A stretch of 64,000 nt of DNA from Luteimicrobium sp049844995 (GTDB taxonomy: Bacteria; Actinomycetota; Actinomycetes; Actinomycetales; Cellulomonadaceae). The stretch spans positions 434,001 to 498,000 of the forward strand of contig NZ_JBNCMC010000001.1 of NCBI RefSeq assembly GCF_049844995.1. Reading direction: 5' to 3'. Positions 8,032-17,900 of the stretch are shown here, in pieces (positions within the stretch are counted from its first letter, which is position 1; every line of letters begins with the position of its first letter). Under the pieces are notes generated by a model. The model was not told the DNA's origin. It worked only from the letters and a program-made list of their open reading frames with translations, and ran no database searches. The position numbers and the translations under genes were made by a program.

Positions 8032-9097
8032 GCGAGGGGGCGGGGGCCGTGGACTCGCGGACCACGAGCTCGACGCCGAGCCGCGCGGGGTCGGCCGGGC
8101 GCTCGCCGTCGATCATCGATAGCAGCAGGGAGGCGGCCGTCCGGCCCTTGGCGACGACGTCCTGCCGGACGGTGGTGAGGCTCGGGGTCACGTACTCGGC
8201 GACGTCGGTGTCGTCGTAGCCGACGACGGACACGTCCTCGGGGACGCGCCGCCCCGCCCGCGCGAGCGCCTTGGCGAGGCCCGCGGCAAGGATGTCGGCG
8301 GTCGCGAGGACGGCCGTCGCCTCGGGGTGCGAGGCCGCCACGACGCCACCGGCGCGCAGCCCCTCCTCGAAGCTGGTGTTCGCGGGCACGACGAGCGTGT
8401 CGTCCCACGCGACCCCGGCCGCGGCGAGGGCCGCGCGGAACCCGCGGAGGCGTTCGGCGACGACGCGGCTGGGGGTCGTCGTCGGGCCGCAGAACACGAT
8501 GCGCCGGTGCCCGAGCGCGAGCAGGTGCTCGGCGGCCAGCCGCCCGCCCTGCGCGTCGTCGGACCCCACGCGCGCGACGGGCACCGGCGACACCCCCGCA
8601 TCGCCGTCCGCGCCTTCGCGCTGGTCCGCGCCCTCCCGCTCGTACGCGTCGACGAGCACGACGGGCGTGTCGCGGGGGAGCTCGAGGGCCTCGAGCTCGG
8701 CGTCGGTGTAGTTCATGACGACGATCCCGTCGAGGTTCCAGCGACGCACGGACTCGCGGACGTCGTCGGCGGTGCCGGCGCTGCGGAGCATGAGGTGGTT
8801 GTCGTGCGAACGCAGGGTGGCCTCGACGGCGCCGACGACGCCGACGTCGTGCGCGCTCACGAGGAGGCTCTGGTCGGCGGTCCCGGGCGGCACGAGGAGC
8901 CCGACGAGCCGGGTGCGGCCGGCGGCGAGGGACTGGGCGGAGCCGTTGGGCACGTAGCCGCGGGCGGCGATGACGCGGCGGACCTCGTCGGCGGTGGTTG
9001 GCGAGACCCGGCCGAGGTTGCCGTTCACGACGTTCGACACGGTCATGACGCTGACGCCGGCCTCGTGGGCGATGTCCTTGAGGGTGACGCGGGCCAC
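8024..9097 (-). CDS. LacI-family transcriptional regulator (sugar-locus repressor)
   Basis: A 357-residue protein from GTG 9097, chosen because AGGAGG lies 4-5 nt upstream and the product then begins VARVTLKDIAHEAGVSVMT, the LacI helix-turn-helix. The hinge helix follows (AQSLAAGRTRLVGLLVPP) and then a periplasmic-binding-protein-like sugar-sensing domain to the end. It is divergent from the solute-binding-protein gene. Two LacI-type operators lie in the shared region (9193-9218), so it probably represses that transport gene and itself until a sugar inducer binds. The inducer is unknown; the neighbouring GH31 gene suggests an alpha-glucoside or a related sugar. Confidence 0.9.
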   Translation of the reverse strand: MARVTLKDIAHEAGVSVMTVSNVVNGNLGRVSPTTADEVRRVIAARGYVPNGSAQSLAAGRTRLVGLLVPPGTADQSLLVSAHDVGVVGAVEATLRSHDNHLMLRSAGTADDVRESVRRWNLDGIVVMNYTDAELEALELPRDTPVVLVDAYEREGADQREGADGDAGVSPVPVARVGSDDAQGGRLAAEHLLALGHRRIVFCGPTTTPSRVVAERLRGFRAALAAAGVAWDDTLVVPANTSFEEGLRAGGVVAASHPEATAVLATADILAAGLAKALARAGRRVPEDVSVVGYDDTDVAEYVTPSLTTVRQDVVAKGRTAASLLLSMIDGERPADPARLGVELVVRESTAPAPSPK

Positions 9098-9192
9098 CGT
9101 GCCTCCTGTCGTGAGCGACTCCGCCGCGCGGCCGTGACCACATCGTGACCGTTCTGGCTCGCTCGGCGTCTTGACGGCCGATCCTATCGGCA

Positions 9193-9218
9193 TTTAGCGT
9201 TAAACGTGTAGCGCTAAA
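9193..9218. promoter_or_regulatory. Tandem LacI-type operators
   Basis: Two near-identical 12-bp palindromes, TTTAGCGTTAAA (9193-9204) and TGTAGCGCTAAA (9207-9218), lie with centres 14 bp apart between the LacI gene and the solute-binding-protein gene. The central CG and AT-rich flanks are typical of LacI-family sites. They are the natural targets of the adjacent repressor. Confidence 0.75.
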
Positions 9219-9295
9219 CCTGCCGGGCGAGCTCGGCGGCGGCGGCGCCCCCGCCCGGACCCCGGCCACCCCGCCGGACCCCCAAGGAGAAGACG

Positions 9296-10705
9296 ATGAA
9301 GTCATCGATCACGGGACGAGCCGCCGCCGCCCTCGGGCTCAGCGCGCTCGCCCTCGGCACGCTCGCAGCATGCAGCAGCGGCGACAGCGGTGCCGCCGAC
9401 AAGAGCACGAGTCCCACGGCCGCAGCGACGCTGAGCGGCCCGGTCACCATCACCGTCGCGATCGACAAGGGCCTGAGCAAGGACGCCAGGGACCAGTTCG
9501 ACGCGCGCGTGGTGGCCTTCGAGAAGGCCAACCCGCTCATCACGGTCAAGTCACAGGAGTACACCTGGACCGCCACGACCTTCACCGCCGACCTCGCCGG
9601 CGGCACGCTCCCCGACGTCTTCCCGATCCCGTTCACGGACGGCCGCGGACTCATCGCGCAGCAGCAGATCGCGAACGTCAGCGGCCTCGTGTCCCAGCTC
9701 CCGTACGCGAAGAGCTTCAACGAGAACATCGCCGCGGAGGGCGAGGACGCCGACGGCGCGATGTGGGCCGTCCCGATCGCCGCCTACGGCCAGGGGCTGC
9801 ACTACAACCGGACGCTGTTCACGCAGGCCGGCCTCGACCCCGACAAGCCCCCGACCACCTGGGACGAGGTCCGCACCGACGCCAAGCAGATCGCGGACAA
9901 GACCGGCCAGGCCGGCCTGGCGATGATGACCAAGGACAACACCGGCGGCTGGATCTTCACCACGATGGTGAACGCGTTCGGCGGCAGGGTCGAGGCCACG
10001 GACGGCACCACTACCACCGCGACGATCGCCACGGACCAGGCCAAGCAGGTCGCCCAGTTCCTCCACGACCTGCGCTGGACCGACCACTCGATGGGCGCCA
10101 ACTTCCTCTACGACTGGAACGGCATCAACCAGGACTTCGCCGCCGGCAAGATCGGCATGTACGTGTCGGGCGGCGGCAACCTGCCGAACCTCATCACGCA
10201 GAACGACATGGACATGAAGGACTACGGCCTCACGGTCCTGCCGCTCCAGGGCGACGACGCCGGCGTCCTCGGCGGCGGCACGCTCGCCGCGGTCAGCGCC
10301 AAGGCTGACCAGCAGGCGCAGATCGCGTCCGTGAAGTGGATCGACTTCTACTACGTCCAGCAGCTCATCGACAAGGACGCCGCCGTCACCTCCGCGCAGC
10401 AGTCCGTCGCCAACAAGCAGCCGGTCGGCGCGCCGCAGCTCCCGATCTTCGACCAGAAGACCTACGAGCAGCAGCAGGAGTGGATCAAGCCGTACGTCAA
10501 CGTGCCGCTCGACCAGATGACCGGCTACACGCAGCACGTCTTCGAGCAGCCGCTCGTGCCCGAGCCGGGCGTCGCCACGCAGGACGTCTACGCGAAGCTC
10601 GACCCGGTGGTCCAGAGCATCCTCACGAAGCAGGACGCGGACGTCGACAAGCTCCTGTCCGACGCCCAGACGCAGGCGCAGCGCGCGATCGACTCCGCGA
10701 GCTGA
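9296..10705 (+). CDS. ABC transporter extracellular solute-binding lipoprotein (sugar type)
   Basis: A 469-residue protein with a lipoprotein signal (lipobox LAAC, Cys26) and an AAGGAG ribosome site. The mature part follows the family-1 solute-binding fold: GPVTITVAID near the start, DVFPIPFTDGRG, WAVPIAAYGQGLHYNRTLF, and a helical C-terminal lobe. It would capture a sugar outside the membrane and deliver it to an ABC permease, but no permease or ATPase gene is beside it; the next gene is a GH31 glycosidase. The divergent LacI gene and the two operators imply sugar-induced expression. Confidence 0.9.
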   Translation: MKSSITGRAAAALGLSALALGTLAACSSGDSGAADKSTSPTAAATLSGPVTITVAIDKGLSKDARDQFDARVVAFEKANPLITVKSQEYTWTATTFTADLAGGTLPDVFPIPFTDGRGLIAQQQIANVSGLVSQLPYAKSFNENIAAEGEDADGAMWAVPIAAYGQGLHYNRTLFTQAGLDPDKPPTTWDEVRTDAKQIADKTGQAGLAMMTKDNTGGWIFTTMVNAFGGRVEATDGTTTTATIATDQAKQVAQFLHDLRWTDHSMGANFLYDWNGINQDFAAGKIGMYVSGGGNLPNLITQNDMDMKDYGLTVLPLQGDDAGVLGGGTLAAVSAKADQQAQIASVKWIDFYYVQQLIDKDAAVTSAQQSVANKQPVGAPQLPIFDQKTYEQQQEWIKPYVNVPLDQMTGYTQHVFEQPLVPEPGVATQDVYAKLDPVVQSILTKQDADVDKLLSDAQTQAQRAIDSAS

Positions 10706-10749
10706 CGCTCCGAGCTCCGGCCCGTCATCCGGACCTGGGCCGGTCCCGT

Positions 10750-10789
10750 GCGCCGGTCGGTGGGCTCCGCTCCGCCCACCGGCCGGCGC
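10750..10789 (+). terminator. Strong hairpin between solute-binding protein and GH31 genes
   Basis: 16-bp arms at 10750-10765 and 10774-10789 match at 15 of 16 positions around an 8-nt loop. There is no clear T-tract, though TTTC follows closely. It lies 45 bp after the solute-binding-protein stop and would end or attenuate that transcript before the glycosidase gene. Confidence 0.65.
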
Positions 10790-10832
10790 CATGTTTCGAT
10801 GGTCTTCTCCACGGATTGGGAACACTGGATCC

Positions 10833-13436
10833 ATGCCCGACGACGCCCGCAGCCTCCCCGCGCCCGCCCTCGACGGCGCGGCGCGCCCGCCCGAGGGGAT
10901 CCCTGCCCTGGTGACGGACCCGGTCGCGGACCCACGCGCCGTCGTGCAGGGGGACCGGTACCGCGTCACGGTCCTCACCGACGGGCTGGTGCGCCTCGAG
11001 TACGCCGAGGACGGCGTCTTCGAGGACCGCGCCTCGACCTTCGCTGTGCGCCGGCGCCTCCCCGTCCCTGAGTTCCGGGTGCTCGACGACGGCCCGAACC
11101 TCGAGGTCGTCACGGACCGGTTCCGCCTCGTCTACGACCGCGGCCCGTTCAGCACGAGCGGCCTGTCCGTCGCCGTCCAGGGCGGCGTGACCGTCTACCA
11201 CTCGGTGTGGCGGTACGGGGAGGAGCTCGGCGACGCCGAGGGCACGGTCGCGGGGATGCCCGGGCTGCGCGGCACGGCCCGCACGCTCGACGAGGCCGAC
11301 GGCGCCGTCCCGCTCGAGCCCGGTGTCGCCTCCCGGACCGGGTTCGCCGTCCTCGACGACTCCGCGTCCATGCTGTTCACCGACGACGGCTGGGTCGCGC
11401 CGCGCCCGGCCGCGGCCGGCGCGCGGTCCGGGACGTCGTCGTCGGGCGGGCGGGAGGACCTGTACGTGTTCGCGTACGGGACCGACCACGCCGAGGCGCT
11501 GCGGGCCTTCTACGCCGTGTCCGGGCCGCAGCCGCTGCTCCCGCGGTTCGCGCTCGGGAACTGGTGGAGCCGGTACCACCCGTACACGGCGGCGTCGTAC
11601 GAGGCGCTGATCGAGCGGTTCGCGGCCGAGGGGCTCCCGTTCTCGGTGAGCGTCGTGGACATGGACTGGCACGTCGTCGACGTCGACCCCGCGCTCGGCA
11701 GCGGCTGGACGGGCTACACGTGGAACCGCTCGCTGTTCCCGGACCCCGCGAAGTTCCTCGACTGGCTGCACGAGCACGGCCTGCGGGTGACGTTGAACGT
11801 GCACCCGGCCGACGGCGTCCGCGCGCACGAGGACGCCTACGAGGCGATGGCCGCGGCGCTCGGCCGGGACACCTCGCAGCGCGACCCGATCGCCTTCGAC
11901 GTGACCGACCGGGCGTTCCTCGAGGCCTACCTCGCGGTGCCGCACCGCCGCCTCGAGCGCGACGGCGTCGACTTCTGGTGGCTCGACTGGCAGTCGGGCC
12001 CGCACTCGCGCGTCACGGGCATCGACCCGCTGTGGATGCTCAACCACGTCCACTTCCTCGACAACGCGCGGCCGCGCGAGCTGACCCGCACCCCGGGCGG
12101 CCGGGCCGTGCGCGATGACCGGCCGCTCACCTTCTCCCGATACGCCGGCCCGGGGTCGCACCGCTACCCGGTCGGGTTCTCCGGGGACAGCGTGATCTCC
12201 TGGGCCAGCCTCGACTTCCAGCCGTACTTCACGGCGTCCGCGGCGAACATCGGCTACGGCTGGTGGTCGCACGATGTCGGCGGGCACTTCCACGGCGCCA
12301 AGGACGACGAGCTCGCGACCCGCTGGTTCCAGCTGGGCGTGCTGTCGCCGATCATGCGGCTGCACTCCGGCGCCAACCCGTTCATCACCAAGGAGCCGTG
12401 GGCGTTCGGGCCCGAGGCGCGCGAGGTCATGACCGCGTTCCTGCGGCTCCGGCACCGGCTCGTGCCCTACCTGCACGCCATGAACCATCGCGCCGCGTTC
12501 GACGCGACGCCGCTGGTCCGGCCGCTCTACCACCGCTGGCCACGCGCGGCGGGGGCGTACGACGCGCGGAACACGTTCCTCTTCGGGTCCGAGCTGCTCG
12601 TCGCGCCGATCACCGCCCCCGCCGACGGCGCGACCCGGCTCGGCGAGGTCCTGACCTGGCTGCCGCCGGGCACGTGGGTCGACGTGCTGACCGGTCAGGT
12701 CTACGACGCCGGCTCCGGCCAGGGGCGGGAGATCGTGCTGCACCGCCCGCTCGCCTCGGTGCCCGTCCTCGCCCCCGCGGGCGCGGTCGTGCCGCTCGAC
12801 GCCGCGGCCGTCCCGGGCAACGACCTCGCCGCTCCCGAGGCCCTCGAGGTGCTCGTGGTCGTGGGCGCGGACGGCGCGTTCGACCTCGTCGAGGACGACG
12901 GCGGCCCGGTCGCGTCCGCGGACGCCCCGAACGTCGTGCGGACCCCGGTCCGGTGGTCGCAGGCCGGCGGTCGCGCCGTCGTCGGGCCGGCGCGCGGGGG
13001 AGCGGACGGCCTCGCCGCCGTTCCCGCGCGCCGGACGTGGACGCTGACGTTCCCGTCGCTCGGAGTGCTCGGCGCCGACGAGGCCGCCCTGGTCGTGGCG
13101 ACCGTGGACGGCGCTCGCGTCCAGGCGGCCGTCGAGCGCGTGGCGCTGGCCGCCGACCCCCGGGGCTCGGGGCTCGCCGTGACCGTCGCGGACGTGCCGG
13201 TCGGGGCGGAGGTCGTCGTCGTGCTGGGGCCGGGGACGACGCTCGAGGCGGGCGACCTCGCGGGCCGCGTGTTCGACCTGCTCGACCGGGCACAGATCGC
13301 GTACGACCTCAAGGAGCGGTTGCTCGCCGTCGCGACCGCGGACGAGCCCGCGACCACGCGCGTCTCACGGCTCCAGGCGCTCGGCCTGGACCGCCCGCTC
13401 GAGACCGCGCTCGGCGAGCTGCTCCTCAACCCCTGA
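10833..13436 (+). CDS. Glycoside hydrolase family 31 (alpha-glucosidase/xylosidase-like)
   Basis: An 867-residue protein from ATG 10833; an in-frame ATG at 10791 falls next to the hairpin and is less likely. An N-terminal beta-sandwich (about 50-215) precedes the TIM barrel. The nucleophile motif is DFWWLDWQSG with Asp385, and the acid/base motif is WWSHDVGGHF with Asp481. Distal beta-domains follow (about 570-790), then a C-terminal helical stretch. No signal peptide is visible, so it probably acts on imported oligosaccharides in the cytosol. WWLDWQ differs from the DMNE motif of classical alpha-glucosidases, so the substrate is open. Context suggests it serves the sugar bound by the upstream lipoprotein. 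Confidence 0.9.
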   Translation: MPDDARSLPAPALDGAARPPEGIPALVTDPVADPRAVVQGDRYRVTVLTDGLVRLEYAEDGVFEDRASTFAVRRRLPVPEFRVLDDGPNLEVVTDRFRLVYDRGPFSTSGLSVAVQGGVTVYHSVWRYGEELGDAEGTVAGMPGLRGTARTLDEADGAVPLEPGVASRTGFAVLDDSASMLFTDDGWVAPRPAAAGARSGTSSSGGREDLYVFAYGTDHAEALRAFYAVSGPQPLLPRFALGNWWSRYHPYTAASYEALIERFAAEGLPFSVSVVDMDWHVVDVDPALGSGWTGYTWNRSLFPDPAKFLDWLHEHGLRVTLNVHPADGVRAHEDAYEAMAAALGRDTSQRDPIAFDVTDRAFLEAYLAVPHRRLERDGVDFWWLDWQSGPHSRVTGIDPLWMLNHVHFLDNARPRELTRTPGGRAVRDDRPLTFSRYAGPGSHRYPVGFSGDSVISWASLDFQPYFTASAANIGYGWWSHDVGGHFHGAKDDELATRWFQLGVLSPIMRLHSGANPFITKEPWAFGPEAREVMTAFLRLRHRLVPYLHAMNHRAAFDATPLVRPLYHRWPRAAGAYDARNTFLFGSELLVAPITAPADGATRLGEVLTWLPPGTWVDVLTGQVYDAGSGQGREIVLHRPLASVPVLAPAGAVVPLDAAAVPGNDLAAPEALEVLVVVGADGAFDLVEDDGGPVASADAPNVVRTPVRWSQAGGRAVVGPARGGADGLAAVPARRTWTLTFPSLGVLGADEAALVVATVDGARVQAAVERVALAADPRGSGLAVTVADVPVGAEVVVVLGPGTTLEAGDLAGRVFDLLDRAQIAYDLKERLLAVATADEPATTRVSRLQALGLDRPLETALGELLLNP

Positions 13437-13490
13437 CGCGACGTACTGCTTCGCCAGATATACGGGCGGCCGGTCGCTTTCGCGGAGACG

Positions 13491-13527
13491 ACGAGGCCCG
13501 CCCCCTGCGGAGGGGGGCGGGCCTCGT
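13491..13527. terminator. Bidirectional terminator between GH31 and S53 genes
   Basis: Perfect 15-bp arms (13491-13505 and 13513-13527) surround a 7-nt loop and are followed by CCTTT. It separates two convergent genes and would serve both. The sequence just before it (13443-13470) contains half-sites related to the dispersed repeat families, including AGATATACGGG, which recurs inverted at 34890. Confidence 0.85.
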
Positions 13528-13571
13528 CCTTTCACGTCCGGCGTCGTGACCCCGACGCCGGGCGGGTCTCG

Positions 13572-16500
13572 CTACTCCTTGGAGGCGAGGGCCTTGTCGA
13601 TCCCGGCCAGCGGCGAGCCGAGGCCGGTCACGGTGTCGTACCCGGGTCCGGCCGTGCACTCGAGGCCGCAGTACCCGTTCGACCCGGACGTCACGTCGTT
13701 CAGCGCGGAGCCGAGCGAGTAGACGGCCTTGTGGATCGTGTCGCCCTTGGCGCCGGCCGCCGCGAACGGCGCCTTGCCGCTCGCGACGCGGAGCTGGTCG
13801 GCCGTCGCGATGATGCCGGCCCACATCGGCGACGAGAGGCTCGTGCCGCCGACCTGCATCCAGTAGCTGCCACCGGCCTCGGCCAGGGTGACGTACACCG
13901 CGACGCCGGTGTTCGGGTCGGCGACGAAGCTCACGTCCGGCGTGCCGCGGAACGGCGAGGAGACCACGCCGTCCTGGTACGACGGGCGCTTCTCGAAGTA
14001 GCTGAGGCCGCCACCGGTCGAGGACCAGGCGGTCTCGGCCGTCGTGTTGCCGTCCGCGTCGAGCGCGAGGTTCGTGCCACCCACCGCGAGGACGTGCACG
14101 TTGGTGCTCGAGTAGCCCGACGGGTGGCCGTCGTCACCCGTGGACTGGGTGCAGACGGTCGTGATGTCGCAGTGGCCGTCGTAGAACGACTCCTCCGAGA
14201 ACTCGGGCATGCCCCAGCTGTTGTTGATCGCGGCCGGGTGCAGCGACGCGGCGGTGTCGATGGCCTTGTACAGGCCCTCGGCGGACGCGTCCTTGCCCTC
14301 GACGAGCACGATCTTCGCGTGGGGCGCCACGGAGTGCACCGACTCGATGTCGAGCGCGGCCTCCTCGTTCCAGCCGTCGTCCTGGACGGGCTTGGTGCCG
14401 TCCGCGTAGACCGTCTGGAAGTCGAAGCAGTCCTTTTGGTCGGCCCCGTCGGCGTCGCACGTCAGCGGCAGGTCGAAGTGCGCCGCGTAGTGGTTCAGGT
14501 CCGACTTGGCGGACGGGTAGTCGTACGCGATCGAGATCGCGACCGTCTGCCCGGTGCCGTCGCCCGTCAGGCCCAGACGCTTCTGGATCTGCTGGGGGGT
14601 GTAGCCGCGCGTGGTCTCGCCGTCGTCGGCTGCGTTCGACTTCGCGAGCATGCTCGGGGAGACGGCCGTCTTCGAGAGGACCTTGTGCGGCGCCGATGCG
14701 ACGCCAACGGGGAGCGAGCCGTCGTCGAGCGTGACGGTCCCGGTGGAGGCCTTGGTCTCCGCGGCGGACGGCGCCGGGGCGGCGGCGTCCTTCGCGGCGG
14801 CGGCCGACGTGCCGGTCGCCTGCAGCACGGTCAGGCCGTGCGGGAAGGCGTCGGTTGCGTACGGGTCGGCCGAGAAGCCGCCCACGTTCTCGTTGAGGTT
14901 GTACGCCGTGTAGTCCTGCTGCAGTCCGACGAGGTCGGTGGCCTTGTCCTTGTCGAGCGGCAGCGCGGTCACGTGCCCCGCGTAGTACGCGAACGCCGAG
15001 GCGTCACCGTACTGATACTCCCAGCGGTCGTTCGGGAACGGCAGCGAGTACGCGAAGATGCCGCCCGTCCCGGCCACGAGCATCTCCGACCCGTCCTGCG
15101 CGGTCGCGACGACGCCGTTCTGGAGATACGAGTTCTCCTGGCTCTCGTACTGGTCGGAGCCGTCCGCGGGAAGCACGGACGTCATGATCGAGTGGAGCCA
15201 GAGGAGGCCCTGGGTCGGCGACGAGGCGTAGCCCTGGAACGTCGCGGAGCCGCTCGACGTGTGGGTGCCCACGGGGGTGCCCGTCAGGCCGTCGACGATC
15301 ATCATCGTGTGGCTGCCCGTCGCGGGCTTGTCGCCGCCGAACGCGAACGCCACGCCGTGGCCGCCCGCGCCGGGGATGTCGGACGAAGCGTAGACGCCGG
15401 CCTGCGGTTCGATCCAGGTCGCCTGCGGGTCTTCCGCGGGGTGGAAGGACCAGCGCTCGGTGCCCTTCGCCGCGTCGAGCGAGACGCCCGTCGGGGCGGG
15501 GTCGGACGTCCCGGAGCCGAAGGCGGTGCGGACTCCGCCGTACTCGAGGAAGAGGTGCCCGTCACCGTCCGTGGCCGGCACGGAGAACGCGGTGTTCTTG
15601 CCCTTCGCGGCGGCCGGGGCGTAGGACCACACCGCGTGACCCGACGCGTCGTAGGCGCTGACGCCGTGCGCGTTGGAGGCCACCACGTGGCCGCCGATCA
15701 CCGGGGTGTCGTACTGGAACGCGCCGGTCGCCGTGTCCGAGACGAGCTTGCCGGACTTCGGGTCGAGGACCGCGAAGCCGTCCGACGTCGCCGCGACGAC
15801 GCGCTGCGTCGTCTTGCCGTGCGAGTCCGCGACATCGGCGACGTGCACCGCGTGCACGCCCGCGCTCACCGGGGTCTCCCAGAGCACCTTGATGGCGTCG
15901 CCCTTGAGGGACTTGCCGTCGAGCGCGAAGATGCCGTGGGACTGGCCGCCGACGATCAGGTCGGGCGTGCCGTCGTGGTTCACGTCGGTGGCGTCCGAGG
16001 CGTACAGGTCGCCGAGCAGGGGCTCCGCGGTGGCCTTGCCGAGGACGTTCGTCCGCCAGGCGGTGAGGTCGTAGCCGACCGTGAGGTAGCCGCCGAGGTA
16101 GGGCGTGACCTGGTCGCTGGCGACGTTCCCGTCGTGCGACCACGCGACCTTGCCGGTGCGGGCGCTGAGCGCGACGAGCTGCGTGTGGTAGGGGCCCTCG
16201 GGGCTGGTCAGCGACTCCGCGACGCCGTCCGAGACGGCGACGAGCACCTGGCCCAGGGGGTCGATCGAGACGGCCGTGACCGGGGACTCGTCCGCGCCGA
16301 CGGTCGACTTCGTGGTGTACGACCAGGTCGTCTTGCCGGTCGCTGAAAGGCCGAGCACCGAGGACGCGCCGTCGGTCAGGTCGGCGTTGATGCCGAGCTC
16401 CGAGACGACGTACTGCGGCTGGCCGGCGAGGACGATGCCGAGCTTCGAGCGGTTGACCTGCACGGACTCGGGGATCGCGCCCTCGTGGGTCATGACGACC

Positions 16501-17741
16501 TTGCGGGCGCCCGTCCGCGTGTCGACGGTCGTGAGGGACCAGTTGACGTCGTCGGTCGGGTCGTTCTGCTCGGCGACCAGCACGCGGCCGCTCGTGGCGT
16601 CCGGCTGGACGATGCGCGGGTAGCCCGGCGTCTTGACGTCGATGACGGCCTTGCCGGTCTTCGCGTCGACCACGATCACGTGGCCGGCGGCCGGGCGGGG
16701 GTTGCCGAGGCCGAGCGGGGTGTCGGTCCAGCCCGCCGTGACCTGGCCGGAGCCGAGGTTCTCGACGTCGGACCAGTCGGCGTACGGCGCCTTCGTCGAG
16801 TAGGTCCAGGCCTTCGTCCCGGTGAGGGAGGTGTGGCCGCTGCCCGAGAACCGGTAGCCGAGGAGCGCGCTGCGGCTGTCGGACTGCTCGGGGACCGGGT
16901 TGTACTGGTCGCGCGGGCCCGTGGTCTCGGCGACGATCAGCGTGCCGTCCTGGACGGTCATGGAACCGACCGTGCCGGCCACCAGCTGGTGCCAGAGCAT
17001 GGCACCCGTGCGGCCGTCGAAGACGCTGACGAACGTCCCGCTCTGCAGCTTGGAGCCGGGCGTCGTGAACGGCGCGTCCGGCGAGACGCCGAGCTGGTAG
17101 GCGACCGCGACGTCCGCGGTGCCGTCGTGGTTGAAGTCCGCCTGGGCGAACGGGTGGGTGCCCGCGGCGCTCGGCTGGTACGGGTTGTAGCCCTCGTACA
17201 GCTGGGGGGTCAGATCCTCGTGGTGGACCCCGCCCACCGGGGTGATGTCCCAGGCGGCGCTGAGGTCGTGGCCCCCCTGCTGCCAGACGATGTGCCCGGC
17301 GGCGTCGTAGCGCGCGACCGTGCCGGCGCTCGAGATGCCCACCCAGTCGGTGGTGCCGTTCAGCGCCAGGGTCGACATCGCGCCGCGGATCGTCTCGACG
17401 CTGCCCTTGGAGACGAAGCCGTCGACGTCGCCGTCGTTCTGGCTCGACGTGCCCTTCAGCGCCTGCTTCTGGGTCTGGGCCGAGGCGCCGGACGTGCCGG
17501 TCGTCCCGGCGGCGTCGGCGACGAGGCCGGGGGTGCCATCGGACTGCGGGGTGTACTTCTTGCTCAGCTTGTCCAGCTGAGCGACGCTCAGGTGGGTCGC
17601 GCTCGAGCTGCCGGCGTCGGACCGTTGGTCGGACGTGCTGGCGGTGCTCGCCATGACTGCGGGCGCCGAGACGGACGCCACGACGACGGCTGTCGTCGCG
17701 GCGACGCAGGCGGAGCGCAGGCTCCAGGTGCGGGCTCTCAT
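13572..17741 (-). CDS. Secreted beta-propeller/S53 (sedolisin-type) serine peptidase fusion
   Basis: A 1389-residue protein from ATG 17741. A signal peptide (residues 1-31, MRARTWSLRS start) is followed by a region of about 900 residues of PQQ/FG-GAP-like propeller blades with Ca2+-loop motifs such as DFNHDGTADV and DVNHDGTPDL. The last 360 residues are an S53 peptidase: entry YTPQQIQKRLGL, Glu1127 and Asp1131 in EAALDIES, Asp1203 in STGDDG, and Ser1301 in GGTSLSSP. The C-terminal DVTSGSNGYC and GYDTVTGLGSP resemble the family calcium site. No typical S53 propeptide is seen; the propeller occupies that place. It should be an acid-active extracellular protease. It is divergent from a regulator gene. 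Confidence 0.88.
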   Translation of the reverse strand: MRARTWSLRSACVAATTAVVVASVSAPAVMASTASTSDQRSDAGSSSATHLSVAQLDKLSKKYTPQSDGTPGLVADAAGTTGTSGASAQTQKQALKGTSSQNDGDVDGFVSKGSVETIRGAMSTLALNGTTDWVGISSAGTVARYDAAGHIVWQQGGHDLSAAWDITPVGGVHHEDLTPQLYEGYNPYQPSAAGTHPFAQADFNHDGTADVAVAYQLGVSPDAPFTTPGSKLQSGTFVSVFDGRTGAMLWHQLVAGTVGSMTVQDGTLIVAETTGPRDQYNPVPEQSDSRSALLGYRFSGSGHTSLTGTKAWTYSTKAPYADWSDVENLGSGQVTAGWTDTPLGLGNPRPAAGHVIVVDAKTGKAVIDVKTPGYPRIVQPDATSGRVLVAEQNDPTDDVNWSLTTVDTRTGARKVVMTHEGAIPESVQVNRSKLGIVLAGQPQYVVSELGINADLTDGASSVLGLSATGKTTWSYTTKSTVGADESPVTAVSIDPLGQVLVAVSDGVAESLTSPEGPYHTQLVALSARTGKVAWSHDGNVASDQVTPYLGGYLTVGYDLTAWRTNVLGKATAEPLLGDLYASDATDVNHDGTPDLIVGGQSHGIFALDGKSLKGDAIKVLWETPVSAGVHAVHVADVADSHGKTTQRVVAATSDGFAVLDPKSGKLVSDTATGAFQYDTPVIGGHVVASNAHGVSAYDASGHAVWSYAPAAAKGKNTAFSVPATDGDGHLFLEYGGVRTAFGSGTSDPAPTGVSLDAAKGTERWSFHPAEDPQATWIEPQAGVYASSDIPGAGGHGVAFAFGGDKPATGSHTMMIVDGLTGTPVGTHTSSGSATFQGYASSPTQGLLWLHSIMTSVLPADGSDQYESQENSYLQNGVVATAQDGSEMLVAGTGGIFAYSLPFPNDRWEYQYGDASAFAYYAGHVTALPLDKDKATDLVGLQQDYTAYNLNENVGGFSADPYATDAFPHGLTVLQATGTSAAAAKDAAAPAPSAAETKASTGTVTLDDGSLPVGVASAPHKVLSKTAVSPSMLAKSNAADDGETTRGYTPQQIQKRLGLTGDGTGQTVAISIAYDYPSAKSDLNHYAAHFDLPLTCDADGADQKDCFDFQTVYADGTKPVQDDGWNEEAALDIESVHSVAPHAKIVLVEGKDASAEGLYKAIDTAASLHPAAINNSWGMPEFSEESFYDGHCDITTVCTQSTGDDGHPSGYSSTNVHVLAVGGTNLALDADGNTTAETAWSSTGGGLSYFEKRPSYQDGVVSSPFRGTPDVSFVADPNTGVAVYVTLAEAGGSYWMQVGGTSLSSPMWAGIIATADQLRVASGKAPFAAAGAKGDTIHKAVYSLGSALNDVTSGSNGYCGLECTAGPGYDTVTGLGSPLAGIDKALASKE

Positions 17742-17900
17742 CCGGGGGGTTCCTTCTGTGGGCGGTGCGGTGCGGTGCTTGCCACCCTGCCAGGAAGGGC
17801 GCGGATTCCTTGTGCCCACGGGGTGGTCACAACCGGCCACCTTCCGGTTCTGGCCGTTAACGTTGTCACTGCCGGGGGTTCACCTGACGGAGGACGGCAG

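Noticed and set aside
13731..16346. Long plus-strand open frame opposite the S53 peptidase
   Set aside because: Composition is Val/Arg/Gly-rich with no domain signal, and the opposite strand has clear propeller and S53 motifs.
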